Origin: an uncultured Lachnospiraceae bacterium
GTDB taxonomy: Bacteria; Bacillota; Clostridia; Lachnospirales; Lachnospiraceae
Direction of reading: 5' to 3'
DNA: 64,000 nt
Assembly: GCA_946558465.1 (NCBI GenBank)
Contig: CAMNTM010000001.1
Location: 248,001-312,000, forward strand
The notes beneath the pieces are model-generated. The model did not search any database. It was not told the origin of the DNA and saw nothing but the letters and a program-made list of their open reading frames with translations. Within the stretch, counting starts at the first letter, position 1; each line of letters begins with the position of its first letter. Positions 8,567 through 18,068 of this stretch are shown here, piece by piece. The position numbers and the translations under genes were made by a program.

Positions 8567-9955
8567 CTACGGCTGCTCTGCTTCACGTGGATAATACAAC
8601 TCTATCAGCTTCGTGTCTACCCTGTCTAATTCCTCCTTCGGCAGAAGTCCCAAAAGCTCCCAGCCCAAATCCAGTGTCTGCTGAATCGTCCGGTTCTCCG
8701 CCGGTCCCTGTCCGATATACCTTTTTTCGAACTCTTCTCCAAATTTCAAATACTGCTTATCAATCGGAGACAACTCATCCTCGCCGATAACGGACGCCAG
8801 ATTTCTTGCCTCGCCCACCTTCGCGTAAGCAGAGAAAAGCTGGTTTGCAAGGTCCTGGTGATCCTCTCTTGTATAGCCCTTTCCAATGCCGTCTTTCATA
8901 AGTCTTGACAGAGAAGGCAGTATACTTATCGGCGGATATACAGACTGACCGTGAAGATTTCTGTCCAGTACGATCTGCCCCTCTGTGATATATCCGGTCA
9001 GATCCGGGATCGGGTGGGTGATATCATCATTGGGCATAGTCAGAATCGGAATCTGTGTTACAGATCCATTCGCATCCTGTACAATTCCGGCACGTTCATA
9101 AATCGTCGCCAGTTCGCTGTAAAGATAGCCCGGATATCCCTTCCTTGACGGAATCTCTCCTCGTGATGAAGAAACCTCACGCATGGCCTCAGCAAATGAA
9201 GTCATATCCGTCAAAATAACAAGGATATGCATATTACATTCAAATGCCAGATATTCTGCCACAGTAAGCGCTACCTTCGGCGTAATCAGACGCTCTACAA
9301 CCGGGTCGTTAGCCAGATTCAGAAACATACAGACATGATCAGATACTCCGCTCTCCTCAAATGTCTTGCGGAAAAAATCGGCAACATCATGTTTTACACC
9401 CATTGCTCCGAAAACAATCGCAAACTCCTCATCCGAATTATCTCCAAGTGACGCCTGCTTTACAATCTGTGCTGCAAGCTGATCATGCGGAAGCCCGTTT
9501 CCTGAAAAAATCGGAAGCTTCTGACCCCGAATCAAGGTCGTAAGCCCGTCAATTGCTGAAATTCCTGTCCGGATATAGTTCCTCGGATATTCCCGGCGCA
9601 CCGGATTCAGCGGCAGACCATTTACATCTCGTTTATCCGTAGAATTTAATGAGCCCAGCCCGTCAATCGGCACTCCGATTCCATTGAAGGTTCTTCCCAG
9701 CATATCCGGAGAAACCGAAACCTCCATCGTATGTCCGGATAACCTGGTATGTGTATTTTGAAGCGACATATTCTCTGTTCCTTCAAATACCTGAATAACG
9801 GCCTTATCTTCATTAAGCTCTACGATACGGCCCACCTTCTTTATATTACCCTCTACCACAAACTCCACAATCTCGTCAAAGAATGCCTCCTGCACTCCCT
9901 CCAGCACAACAAGAGGGCCGCTGATATTACTAAGCCCAAGATATTCTATTGCCAT
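8567..9955 (-). CDS. ntpB: V-type ATPase subunit B (regulatory, non-catalytic)
   Basis: 462 aa, standard length. It starts MAIEYLGLSNISGPLVVLEGV and contains IRTGISAIDGLTTLIRGQKLPIFSGNGLPH. In place of a P-loop it has SGNGLPHDQLA, as expected of the non-catalytic B subunit. It is encoded 15 bases after subunit A and forms the A3B3 hexamer with it in the cytoplasm. Confidence 0.96.
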   Translation of the reverse strand: MAIEYLGLSNISGPLVVLEGVQEAFFDEIVEFVVEGNIKKVGRIVELNEDKAVIQVFEGTENMSLQNTHTRLSGHTMEVSVSPDMLGRTFNGIGVPIDGLGSLNSTDKRDVNGLPLNPVRREYPRNYIRTGISAIDGLTTLIRGQKLPIFSGNGLPHDQLAAQIVKQASLGDNSDEEFAIVFGAMGVKHDVADFFRKTFEESGVSDHVCMFLNLANDPVVERLITPKVALTVAEYLAFECNMHILVILTDMTSFAEAMREVSSSRGEIPSRKGYPGYLYSELATIYERAGIVQDANGSVTQIPILTMPNDDITHPIPDLTGYITEGQIVLDRNLHGQSVYPPISILPSLSRLMKDGIGKGYTREDHQDLANQLFSAYAKVGEARNLASVIGEDELSPIDKQYLKFGEEFEKRYIGQGPAENRTIQQTLDLGWELLGLLPKEELDRVDTKLIELYYPREAEQP

Positions 9956-9970
9956 ATTCGGTCCCTCCTT

Positions 9971-11743
9971 TTACGCATTCTTTTCTATTACTCTCTCATA
10001 AAATTCATCAATATCACGCTTATATAAGTCCAAAAGCTGCAGATTATCATTGGGAACATCATATTTTATTGCAATTACTTTTTCAAAAATACCCTCTGCC
10101 TTTAGTACAGACATCGGCATTCCCATAGCAACAAGCTTTCGTGCCTTCTTATAGAGATACAAAATCACATCCATCATCCGGAACTGTTTCTCCATAGACA
10201 CACAAGTATCATCCTTGTGAAATGCATTCTGCTGCAAAAATCCCAGACGGATTACCTTCGCTATCTCCAGTATTAATTTCTGGTCATCCGGAAGTACATC
10301 GCCGCCGATCAGCTTGACAATTTCCATCAGACTGCTTTCCTGACTTAGTATCGTCATCATACGATTCCTGTAATCTACAAATTTTGGAGATACATGATCT
10401 GCATACCAGCCTGCCAGGTCCGGCAGATATTCGCTGTAACTGGTCAGCCAGTGAATCGCCGGGAAATGCCTCGCGTATGCCAGAGATTTGTCCAGACCCC
10501 AGAAGCATCTGACAAAACGCTTCGTATTCTGCGTTACAGGCTCCGAGAAATCTCCGCCCTGGGGAGATACCGCACCGATAATGGATACCGATCCCGTCTC
10601 ACCGTTTAATGTCTGCATCATACCTGCACGCTCGTAAAATGCAGAAAGTCGGGAAGCCAGGTATGCCGGGAAGCCTTCCTCGGCTGGCATCTCCTCCAGA
10701 CGCCCGGACAGCTCTCTAAGAGCCTCCGCCCAGCGGGAAGTAGAATCCGCCATAATCGCCACGTCATATCCCATATCCCGATAGTATTCCGCCAGAGTAA
10801 GCCCTGTATAGATAGAAGCCTCACGGGCCGCCACCGGCATGTTGGAGGTATTGGCTATCAATGTTGTTCTGTCCATCAAGGGATTCCCCGACTTCGGGTC
10901 TACCAGCTCTGAGAACTCCTCCAATACCTGCGTCATCTCATTTCCGCGCTCACCGCATCCGATATATATGATAATATCTGCATCCGACCATTTGGCAATC
11001 TGATGCTGCGTCATGGTCTTTCCTGTTCCAAAACCCCCCGGAACGGCCGCTGTTCCTCCCTTGGCAATCGGAAACATCGTATCCAGAATACGTTGTCCAG
11101 TTACGAGCGGCACACTGGCAGAATATCTGTGATGTACCGGTCTCGGCACACGGATCGGCCAGCGCTGCAGCATGGGAAGTTCTCTTCTTGAGCCGTCTGC
11201 AAGCTCCACTATTACAAGTGTATCTTGAATCGTATACTCGCCATCCGGAACAACAGATACAACCGTACCTTCAATCTCCGGCGGCGCCATACACCTGTGC
11301 ACAATCGCACGTGTCTCCGGCACCTCCGCAATAACAGTTCCTCCGTGGATTACATCCCCTTCTTCCACTGTTAAATGTGTCTCCCACAGTTTTTCCATAT
11401 CAAGAGAATCTACACTTACGCCTCTTGTAATAAAGGACCCGCCGCTTACTGCAATGCTTTCAAGCGGCCGCTCAATTCCGTCAAAAATATTATTCAATAT
11501 ACCTGGTGCAAGTACGACAGACACTGCCGCTCCCGTCGCTTCTACAGACTCTCCGGGCTTTAAACCCGACGTCTCCTCGTACACCTGAATTGTCGTCCTG
11601 TCCTTATCCAGAGATATAACCTCACCGACCAGTCTCTCTTTACCGACATAAACCATCTCCGACATCTTAAAGCCGGTTTTTCCTTTGAGATAAATAACAG
11701 GGCCGTTGATACCATATATCTTTCCAGTTTTCTTACTATCCAA
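9971..11743 (-). CDS. ntpA: V-type ATPase subunit A (catalytic), TTG start
   Basis: 590 aa from a TTG at 11741-11743, which gives [18 protein letters not shown] near the N-terminus, where A subunits normally begin. This TTG has AAGGGAGGT 8 bases upstream and overlaps the end of the E gene by 8 bases. The open frame extends to an ATG at 11812 (613 aa), but that start has no ribosome site and lies in E coding sequence. The P-loop is GGFGTGKT and the catalytic region includes [16 protein letters not shown]-type sequence ([12 protein letters not shown]). It hydrolyses or makes ATP, coupled to ion flow. Confidence 0.93.
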   Translation of the reverse strand: MDSKKTGKIYGINGPVIYLKGKTGFKMSEMVYVGKERLVGEVISLDKDRTTIQVYEETSGLKPGESVEATGAAVSVVLAPGILNNIFDGIERPLESIAVSGGSFITRGVSVDSLDMEKLWETHLTVEEGDVIHGGTVIAEVPETRAIVHRCMAPPEIEGTVVSVVPDGEYTIQDTLVIVELADGSRRELPMLQRWPIRVPRPVHHRYSASVPLVTGQRILDTMFPIAKGGTAAVPGGFGTGKTMTQHQIAKWSDADIIIYIGCGERGNEMTQVLEEFSELVDPKSGNPLMDRTTLIANTSNMPVAAREASIYTGLTLAEYYRDMGYDVAIMADSTSRWAEALRELSGRLEEMPAEEGFPAYLASRLSAFYERAGMMQTLNGETGSVSIIGAVSPQGGDFSEPVTQNTKRFVRCFWGLDKSLAYARHFPAIHWLTSYSEYLPDLAGWYADHVSPKFVDYRNRMMTILSQESSLMEIVKLIGGDVLPDDQKLILEIAKVIRLGFLQQNAFHKDDTCVSMEKQFRMMDVILYLYKKARKLVAMGMPMSVLKAEGIFEKVIAIKYDVPNDNLQLLDLYKRDIDEFYERVIEKNA

Positions 11744-12323
11744 TTCCAGTACCTCCCTTGAATGCAAATTTCTGATACTCTCTTTCAAGTCCTCCCTTGA
11801 ATGCATAGTCAATCAGAATATTGCGCTCGTGAATAACGGCCCTTACACCTCCGATAAAATCTTCCTTGCTCACGGTAAGCGAAAGTCCCGTATGTTCTTC
11901 CAGATACTGCTTCTTATCCTCGTCTGTCGGATTGATATAGATCGTCATAGCTTCGCCGTTTGCAAAACTTGCCGCCTTCTCTATATATGCAATCAGAGTT
12001 TTCTTGTACTCTTCTGTTTTCATATATTCCTGAAGTCCCTCCTCAGCCTCCCGGAACAGTGCTTTTTTTAATTTTTTCTGAGTTTTCCCCAGCTCCCGCT
12101 TCAGCTCAAGCTGTGCCTTCGACGCCGCCATATTAAGCTCCTGCTTCGCACCGGTTATCTCAGCCTTAATTCTTGTATCAGACTGACGGACAGCTTCTGC
12201 TCTGTGCTGTTCGTTGATATTCTCAAGCGCCTTCCTATGCTGCTCTACAATCTCATTGGCCTGCTTTCTTGCCTCCAGCATCGCCGAATCCTTAAGATGC
12301 TCTGTCCTCTCTTGTAATGTCAA
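11736..12323 (-). CDS. ntpE: V-type ATPase subunit E (peripheral stalk)
   Basis: 195 aa from the TTG at 12323 (AAGGTG sits 6 bases upstream); a GTG at 12332 in the same frame lies inside that ribosome site and is less likely. It has a long charged N-terminal helix (EARKQANEIVEQHRKALENI) followed by an alpha/beta C-terminal domain (GGVRAVIHERNILIDYAF), the usual E-subunit plan. The last 23 residues contain a duplicated AFKGG. The 149-base gap upstream has a weak promoter-like pair (TTGATA, 17 bases, TATGAA), so E-A-B-D may have a secondary promoter. Confidence 0.9.
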   Translation of the reverse strand: MTLQERTEHLKDSAMLEARKQANEIVEQHRKALENINEQHRAEAVRQSDTRIKAEITGAKQELNMAASKAQLELKRELGKTQKKLKKALFREAEEGLQEYMKTEEYKKTLIAYIEKAASFANGEAMTIYINPTDEDKKQYLEEHTGLSLTVSKEDFIGGVRAVIHERNILIDYAFKGGLEREYQKFAFKGGTGIG

Positions 12324-12481
12324 GCATATCACCTTCTTTACTACAATTCATTACTATACTTCATATTCTATCATATCTGTCATATCAAGCATGCAGGCTC
12401 AAAACCGATATTTTTCAGCTCCTTTGCGGCTGCGGCCGCTGTGTTTTTCACTTAACAAACATTCTGCACGCCTGAACTGTT

Positions 12482-12790
12482 CTATAACTTTAATCCAATT
12501 GCTTCGTTTACATAGGATGTGATAAAATCTTTTTTCCGTCCGGTTCCGTGTCTGTCGGGAATCTCGATAAGAAGCGGCATTGTACGCTCCAGCCTGGCTT
12601 CATCAATCAAATCCGGAAACTCCCGCCCGAATCTCTCTGTCAGAAGAATGATGCCTACCTCTTTATCATTCATCGCATTCTCAAGAGCACTCCTTAACTC
12701 CTGTCTCTCATGGACCACAGTCCCATCTACACCGGCAAGCCGCATTCCTGTCAGAGTATCAATATTATCACTGATTAAATACATCTTCAT
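12482..12790 (-). CDS. V-type ATPase subunit F (ntpG type)
   Basis: 102 aa, normal for this small Rossmann-like subunit: KMYLISDNIDTLTGMRLAGV at the start, then GIILLTERFG and LLIEIPDRHG. It binds the central shaft D and modulates coupling. It starts 5 bases after the K gene ends. Confidence 0.93.
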   Translation of the reverse strand: MKMYLISDNIDTLTGMRLAGVDGTVVHERQELRSALENAMNDKEVGIILLTERFGREFPDLIDEARLERTMPLLIEIPDRHGTGRKKDFITSYVNEAIGLKL

Positions 12791-12794
12791 CTTA

Positions 12795-13229
12795 TTAAAG
12801 CTTACCCAGAATCATGAAGGAGATAATAAGTCCGTACAGACAGACACCTTCTGCAAGACCCACAAAGATAAGTGACTTACCAAGCGCGCTGGAATCCTCG
12901 CTGATTGCTCCAAGAGCTGCACTCGCTGCACTTGCAACGGCAATACCGCCGCCCACACAGGATAAACCGGTTGACAGTGCAGCTGCAATATAACCAAAGC
13001 CCGTCGCATTGCCCGATACATCTGCTGCTGTCTCTGCCGCCTGCACAGGAGACCCTCCGAACATCATAATCGCTGCAATCACAAACGCTCCAAAATAAAA
13101 GAATGCATTTGCACCAATCGCTCTTTTATAACGCTTCTTATTTTTCTCACCAATCAGATAATATCCGAAAGGAATAATGATGCTCAGCACCAGAGCTGCA
13201 ATTAATAATAATTTTACTGTCATTGTCAT
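12795..13229 (-). CDS. ntpK: V-type ATPase membrane ring subunit K (proteolipid)
   Basis: 144 aa with four predicted helices (about 7-27, 40-58, 76-104, 117-142). The ring glutamate lies in the last helix (VGLAEGVCLYGLI). The first hairpin is shorter and has no matching acidic residue, so each protomer carries one ion site. The glutamine that helps coordinate Na+ in some V-ATPase rings is not evident in the third helix, so H+ is possible, but the coupling ion cannot be settled by eye. Confidence 0.93.
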   Translation of the reverse strand: MTMTVKLLLIAALVLSIIIPFGYYLIGEKNKKRYKRAIGANAFFYFGAFVIAAIMMFGGSPVQAAETAADVSGNATGFGYIAAALSTGLSCVGGGIAVASAASAALGAISEDSSALGKSLIFVGLAEGVCLYGLIISFMILGKL

Positions 13230-13302
13230 GATTTACTTCCTCCTTGTATTCACATAAAAATATCTGCATTAAAAAATATTTATATAAATTCTGTGCTTTT
13301 CA

Positions 13303-15231
13303 TTATCTTCCCTGCTCATTGAATGGCTTAAACTCCCGCCCGGTTCCCTTATAAAACCGGCTGAACATCTCGTAATACTCCAGACGCAGCACCTGAATCC
13401 CTACGATCAGTCCCTCCAATCCGCATACAATAATATTTCCGATAACGACTATGACCCAGTTCGTATTGCCCTCCGGGACTCCCGAAAGCATCAATACTAC
13501 CTCCATCATCGCTGCATGGCTGACTGCAAATGCTCCGATCCGCACATAAGATATGGTATTGGAGAAATAACTGAGCATTGTCTCAAACAGTTCAAAAAAC
13601 GCCTGGACAATGAACATCACCTTGCTCTCCTCCATCTTTTTATGTTTTTTTTGAACTGCATTTGCCAAAGGCTCCTTAAACACAAAAAGGATAATCGGAA
13701 TTCCTAAGAAGATAAACATCATAATATTACCCGGAACCTTATGGCCTGTCATGTACAGCACAATGGTAATGACTAAAAAGCCGTAGAATACGAATCCAGC
13801 CAGGCCATTATGCGAGAAAAACAGGTTCTCAATATCATGCGCTTTCACTGCATTTGCAATATTGAACAACATGACCAGCAGATTAAGCAGCATACCAAAA
13901 GCAATTGCAACAATAAACACTGTATTCAGCTGCCCGATAAACGGAAGATTCGTCATAGCCTCCACCGGCCTGAGCCATCTCGCTTCTATTACATCCTCGA
14001 ATCCAAACACACTTCCGAACATGAAGCCGAATATCGTCGAAAACACTCCGGCAACAGCAATAATTCCTGCAAGATTCATCTTCTTCGTCAGATACAGAAG
14101 CCCTCCTAGAACGAAAAGGCACAGCCCCTGACCGACATCACCAAACATGGCTCCAAAAATAAAGGTATACGTAAGCGCCACAAACATCGTTGGGTCCAGC
14201 TCATTATGAGCCGGCAGGCCGTACATCCGGATAAACATCTCAAAAGGCTTAAAAAATCTGGGATTCTTAAGCTTTGTCGGGGGTTCTCCAAAAAACTTCT
14301 CTCTGTTCTCCTCGACCATGATGAATATTTTATTATCATCTTTTGCCATCTCTGTAAGAGCGTCTACATCCTTTTCACTCATCCAGCCGCATAGAATGTA
14401 ATAATCCTCCTGATCTTCATTCATTCTCGCTGCCATCTTTCGGACATCAAAATTATTCGACAGCTCCTCCAAACGCTTCCTCGCTCCGAGAATTCCAGAA
14501 GCATGACTGTTTACAAGCTTTTCAATATCTTGATCCACCTCATCCATATGCTTCTGGGCCTCGTCAATATCCTGCCACAGGCTCTCACATGCCTCTGCCG
14601 GAGTCCCTGCATACACACTCGGAATCACAATTCTCTCAAAATGCAGAGAGTTAAATACGGAATCCACTCTGCTGATATCTGCATTGGCAGCAAAATAGCA
14701 GCCATAGATATAGTTATCGTTGCGTGCCCCTTCAAGAAAAACCGCATTCAAGTCCTCAAACAGATATTTTTCCAATCTTCTGTAATACTCCGCACTGATT
14801 CTTCCGAATCTGACCTGCATATATTTATAATTTAAAACCTTGTGAAGATTCAGCTCCAAAGAACGGAACGGCTCCAGCACATTGACCTTTTCTGCCAGCT
14901 CCTCCTTACGCTTCTTAAGAAGCTCTTTTTTCTCGATAAAGTCCAGATAATCATGATTGATATCCCTGACAAGCGCAAGTATTTCATCCTTCTCCATCGC
15001 AAGATCTGCATGGAAATCTCCTTCCGGAAGGAGTCCTGCAAACTGCTCCGCTTTCGCAAGTGGCTCCTTATAGGGATTCACCTCTATAAACGGCATAAGA
15101 CTATCTGTCGTCTTGAGCTCGGTCACTGCATTTTCGAGCTGCATCTCATATTTTGACAAATACACCTCACACACACGGTCAATATCTGTTCTCGGACCGC
15201 TGATACTGAGGAATTTCATCTTGACAATCAT
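13303..15231 (-). CDS. ntpI: V-type ATPase subunit I (membrane stator, a-subunit homologue)
   Basis: 642 aa from the ATG at 15231, which overlaps the stop of the C gene as ATGA and has AGGAGGTG about 9 bases upstream; the frame is open to 15291 but that part lies within the C gene. The N-terminal half is soluble and coiled coil (peripheral-stalk contact). The C-terminal half has about seven to eight helices beginning near MFVALTYTFIFGAMFGDVGQG, the family's hallmark. It forms the half-channels beside the K ring. Confidence 0.93.
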   Translation of the reverse strand: MIVKMKFLSISGPRTDIDRVCEVYLSKYEMQLENAVTELKTTDSLMPFIEVNPYKEPLAKAEQFAGLLPEGDFHADLAMEKDEILALVRDINHDYLDFIEKKELLKKRKEELAEKVNVLEPFRSLELNLHKVLNYKYMQVRFGRISAEYYRRLEKYLFEDLNAVFLEGARNDNYIYGCYFAANADISRVDSVFNSLHFERIVIPSVYAGTPAEACESLWQDIDEAQKHMDEVDQDIEKLVNSHASGILGARKRLEELSNNFDVRKMAARMNEDQEDYYILCGWMSEKDVDALTEMAKDDNKIFIMVEENREKFFGEPPTKLKNPRFFKPFEMFIRMYGLPAHNELDPTMFVALTYTFIFGAMFGDVGQGLCLFVLGGLLYLTKKMNLAGIIAVAGVFSTIFGFMFGSVFGFEDVIEARWLRPVEAMTNLPFIGQLNTVFIVAIAFGMLLNLLVMLFNIANAVKAHDIENLFFSHNGLAGFVFYGFLVITIVLYMTGHKVPGNIMMFIFLGIPIILFVFKEPLANAVQKKHKKMEESKVMFIVQAFFELFETMLSYFSNTISYVRIGAFAVSHAAMMEVVLMLSGVPEGNTNWVIVVIGNIIVCGLEGLIVGIQVLRLEYYEMFSRFYKGTGREFKPFNEQGR

Positions 15232-16274
15232 TGAATCACACCTCCTAAGTATCCTAACGTCTCTCCCTTTGATAAACCATAACGAATACACTCAAGGGCT
15301 GTCGTCAGCTTATTTATCTCCTCTTCCTTCAAAAACAAATATGTGTTAACGGAAGCAATTGAATATGGGTTGCGGCGGCGGTCAACCATATATATTTTTT
15401 TAAGAATCTCTTTATATTTCTGCTCCAGTGTCAGCTCTCCCTCTATCTGATACCTTCTGGCATAATATGTGTCCGCCAGCTTATGCCCGAATTCCTCCAC
15501 CGTCGGAGCTTCTACCATAGCCTTAAATCTCTCTACCTTCAGCCGGTAATGGTACGGAATCGTCATGGAATATATATCCGGCGCAAGCATATGGTAGTAT
15601 TTTTTTGCTCTGTATATCCATTGGATGTTCAGCAAATCTACCTTCGTCCCAAAATCTCTCTGGAAAATCTCTCTTTCCCTGTCTGTCAAAATCCGCTTCA
15701 CCTTCCGCCAGAGTGTGGTAAAATAATATATATCCAGCGCCAGATCATAGTCAAACAAGGTCGCGGCGCCGGAATCCTTCAATCTTTTAAGCGGTTCATA
15801 GTATTCCGTATTCTTCAGATTCTCCACCAGCTCCTCAATATTCCTTGAAGTGACCAGTCTGTCTATCGAAATATCCGAATACCTGTCAAAAAATCGCTTT
15901 TTATACTCCAAATCAAAAGGAACATCATAATGATTAAATACAATACGCAGACAGTAATTTATCAGATCCACTTCATACCGTTTCCAGTACTCCTTCAAAA
16001 ACTTTTTCTGTTTTATTCCTGAAAATTGAAAGATACGCGTATAATCATTATAAAGAGACTGGTACAATACCTTCTCCACATCGCCTCGGTGATATAAGGA
16101 CTCATCAAGCTGACTGATATATTCTGCATATGCAGGCTTCCCCTTTAAATACTCAATCACCTCCGGCACGCTGTGAAGTCCCGCTATGTCCTCAAACTCA
16201 CTTTCCGTCAGAAGCTTCGCCTGCATCGCGCGGACTTTTGTGACAATTCCGCTGTATGACATCAGATTGCCCAT
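15228..16274 (-). CDS. ntpC: V-type ATPase subunit C (AC39 / d type)
   Basis: 348 aa, the usual size of the funnel-shaped AC39 subunit that seats the central shaft on the membrane ring. It begins MGNLMSYSGIVTKVRAMQAKLL and includes DLALDIYYFTTLW and IQWIYRAKKYY, both typical of this helical family. It starts 3 bases after the H/G-type gene and is coupled to subunit I by a 4-base overlap. Confidence 0.92.
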   Translation of the reverse strand: MGNLMSYSGIVTKVRAMQAKLLTESEFEDIAGLHSVPEVIEYLKGKPAYAEYISQLDESLYHRGDVEKVLYQSLYNDYTRIFQFSGIKQKKFLKEYWKRYEVDLINYCLRIVFNHYDVPFDLEYKKRFFDRYSDISIDRLVTSRNIEELVENLKNTEYYEPLKRLKDSGAATLFDYDLALDIYYFTTLWRKVKRILTDREREIFQRDFGTKVDLLNIQWIYRAKKYYHMLAPDIYSMTIPYHYRLKVERFKAMVEAPTVEEFGHKLADTYYARRYQIEGELTLEQKYKEILKKIYMVDRRRNPYSIASVNTYLFLKEEEINKLTTALECIRYGLSKGETLGYLGGVIQ

Positions 16275-16277
16275 ATT

Positions 16278-16589
16278 CTACACCTCTATAATAGATTTCA
16301 ATATTTTTTCGACATACGCCGTATGGTTCTCTTCAAACTCCTTTTCCAAATCCAAAACCCGCTGACTGTTTTTTTCCCGCTGCTCAGCCAGAAGCTCTGT
16401 CATCTTTTCTTCCCGTTCCCTTCGAAGCTTTGCGAGCTTCTCCTGGGTCTTTGCCTCTGTCTCCTGATCAAATCTGTCACGCTTTTCCTGCAGTTCCTTT
16501 TCTATCTCAGATTTTCTTTCCTGAGCATGCTTTACAATCGCTTCTGCAGTCCTCTCAATCTCCTCAAGCTTTTCAATCACAGAATTCAT
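16278..16589 (-). CDS. V-type ATPase subunit H/G-type peripheral stalk protein
   Basis: 103 aa, almost entirely a charged coiled coil (EKLEEIERTAEAIVKHAQER, then Lys/Glu/Arg heptads to the end). This and its place at the head of the operon fit the stalk subunit called NtpF, AhaH or G. It pairs with E to form the stator. The gap to trmB contains a TATAAT on this strand (about 16648-16653) that may be the operon's -10, though no convincing -35 is visible. Confidence 0.85.
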   Translation of the reverse strand: MNSVIEKLEEIERTAEAIVKHAQERKSEIEKELQEKRDRFDQETEAKTQEKLAKLRREREEKMTELLAEQREKNSQRVLDLEKEFEENHTAYVEKILKSIIEV

Positions 16590-16710
16590 AAACGGCCCTC
16601 ATTTCTACTTATTTATGATGCAATTTATAACGTATTCTCAACACATATTATAATACACCTATTTTTTTAAAATACCATTGTTAAAATCACCAAAAAACTA
16701 CTAAAATTTC

Positions 16711-16739
16711 TTGGAAAAAAAAGCAGAATTTGGTACAAT
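16711..16739 (+). promoter_or_regulatory. Promoter of trmB
   Basis: TTGGAA (16711-16716), 17-base spacer, TACAAT (16734-16739), 28 bases before the trmB start. Seen directly; both boxes match the sigma-A consensus in four or five positions. Confidence 0.6.
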
Positions 16740-16767
16740 TTAAACTATAAGAAAAAGGAGAAAGTTT

Positions 16768-17445
16768 ATGAGACTAAGGAACATTCCCCGGGCTGAGCAT
16801 GTGCTTACCGCGTGTCCATATGTAATAAAAAACGAAGCCTCTTATCGTGGAAAATGGGCCGGACAGATCTTTGCAAATACCAATCCCATCCACCTGGAAA
16901 TCGGGATGGGAAAGGGCCGGTTTCTTACTGCTCTTTCAAAACAAAACCCGGATATTAACTATATTGGTATTGAGCGTTACTCCAGTGTCCTTTTAAGAGC
17001 TGTAGAAAGGCTTGGGCAGCCGGACAAACCGGAGACAGAGACATACGCATTTCCCAATCTAAGATTCGTCTGCATGAATGCCGAGGAGCTTGCGCGCGTA
17101 TTCGCCCCACAGGAAATCGGCCGAATCTACCTGAATTTTTCGGATCCCTGGCCGAAGGCACGTCACGCCAGAAGACGCCTCACATCTAAAGAATATTTTG
17201 CAAGGTATGATTCTATTCTTTCCGAAAACGGACAGGTTGAATTTAAAACAGATAACCGGAGCCTTTTCGACTTCTCAATCTCTGTTCTAAAGGAATCAGA
17301 GGTGTGGAAAATTGCCGCCTGCACTTATGATCTACATCAGGATACTGTTATGAATGAAGGAAATATTATGACTGAATATGAAGAAAAATTTTCCTCTATG
17401 AATCATCCTATCTGTAAGCTCATTGCAAAAAGACAATCCGGCTGA
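16768..17445 (+). CDS. trmB: tRNA (guanine-N7-)-methyltransferase
   Basis: 225 aa, full length. It forms m7G46 in tRNA using S-adenosylmethionine. The SAM-binding loop is HLEIGMGKGRF; YIGIERY and VCMNAEEL follow; the signature LNFSDPWPKARHARRRLT and the C-terminal substrate loop EFKTDNRSLFDFS are intact. The start has AAAAGGAG upstream. It is divergent from the V-ATPase operon. Confidence 0.96.
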   Translation: MRLRNIPRAEHVLTACPYVIKNEASYRGKWAGQIFANTNPIHLEIGMGKGRFLTALSKQNPDINYIGIERYSSVLLRAVERLGQPDKPETETYAFPNLRFVCMNAEELARVFAPQEIGRIYLNFSDPWPKARHARRRLTSKEYFARYDSILSENGQVEFKTDNRSLFDFSISVLKESEVWKIAACTYDLHQDTVMNEGNIMTEYEEKFSSMNHPICKLIAKRQSG

Positions 17446-17504
17446 CATGACCTTTTGACCCTAACATCATATAATAATAGTAAAACATACTCCGGTGACT
17501 GCAA

Positions 17505-17654
17505 ATGGGTAAATCATGTAAAAAAACTTTGAAACAAAAGCTATGTGAATTTACTTATCACAGAAAAAATTTATCACGTCAGTTATCATGTCTGCGGAAA
17601 GCATTTTATGAGATCTATCATATTCTGAACCCAGATACAGACTGCCGGAAGTAG
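17505..17654 (+). CDS. Possible small basic protein, 49 aa
   Basis: A short frame between trmB and the thioredoxin gene, starting MGKSCKKTLKQKLCEFTYH and ending HILNPDTDCRK. It is Lys/Cys/His-rich with four cysteines and no obvious motif pair. GGTGA lies six bases before the ATG. It ends 19 bases before the thioredoxin start, which suits a two-gene unit. No family recognised; it could be a chance frame. Confidence 0.4.
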   Translation: MGKSCKKTLKQKLCEFTYHRKNLSRQLSCLRKAFYEIYHILNPDTDCRK

Positions 17655-17673
17655 AAGAGAGGAGTTTGCAGTT

Positions 17674-18000
17674 ATGCTGCATTTAACAGTCAGAAACTTT
17701 GAAATAGAAGCAAAACAAAGTAAACTTCCGGTAGTCGTCATGTTTTACGCCGTATGGTGCGGAAAGTGCGCCATGATGAAGCCGGTGGCTGAGGACATCG
17801 AAAAAGAATACTATGGCAGAGTCAAATTCTGCGAGGTTGAAATTGAGGAATCTCCTGCACTGGCTGCAGAATACAACGCTGATATTGTGCCTACCTTTGT
17901 GTTCTTCAAGGGAACACGGATTGCCGGCATGATGCAGGGAATTGTAGACCAGGATGTTTTTGATGCACGAATGCGCAGGATACTTGGAATAAAAAAATGA
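17674..18000 (+). CDS. Thioredoxin-like protein
   Basis: 108 aa, one thioredoxin domain. The active site is WCGKC (28-32) instead of the common WCGPC; the cis-proline is in IVPTF. A thiol-disulfide reductant is expected. Glycine-reductase systems use a dedicated thioredoxin as electron donor, and grdB/grdE lie next door but on the opposite strand, so a functional link is plausible but not shown. AGAGAGGAG precedes the ATG. Confidence 0.9.
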   Translation: MLHLTVRNFEIEAKQSKLPVVVMFYAVWCGKCAMMKPVAEDIEKEYYGRVKFCEVEIEESPALAAEYNADIVPTFVFFKGTRIAGMMQGIVDQDVFDARMRRILGIKK

Positions 18001-18025
18001 AGCACAGGGACACAAAGCTACAGAC

Positions 18026-18063
18026 AAAACGCGTACAGCGCCAAAGGCTGCTGCACGCGTTTT
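18026..18063. terminator. Bidirectional terminator between thioredoxin gene and grdB
   Basis: Arms aaaacgcgt / acgcgtttt with a smaller inner stem (cagc/gctg), between two convergent genes. A/T runs are on both sides, so it can serve either strand. Confidence 0.75.
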
Positions 18064-18068
18064 ACAAC

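Noticed and set aside
11744-11812. ATG start of the V-ATPase A subunit at 11812
   Set aside because: No ribosome site and the extra residues lie in E coding sequence; TTG at 11743 has a strong site and gives the usual length.
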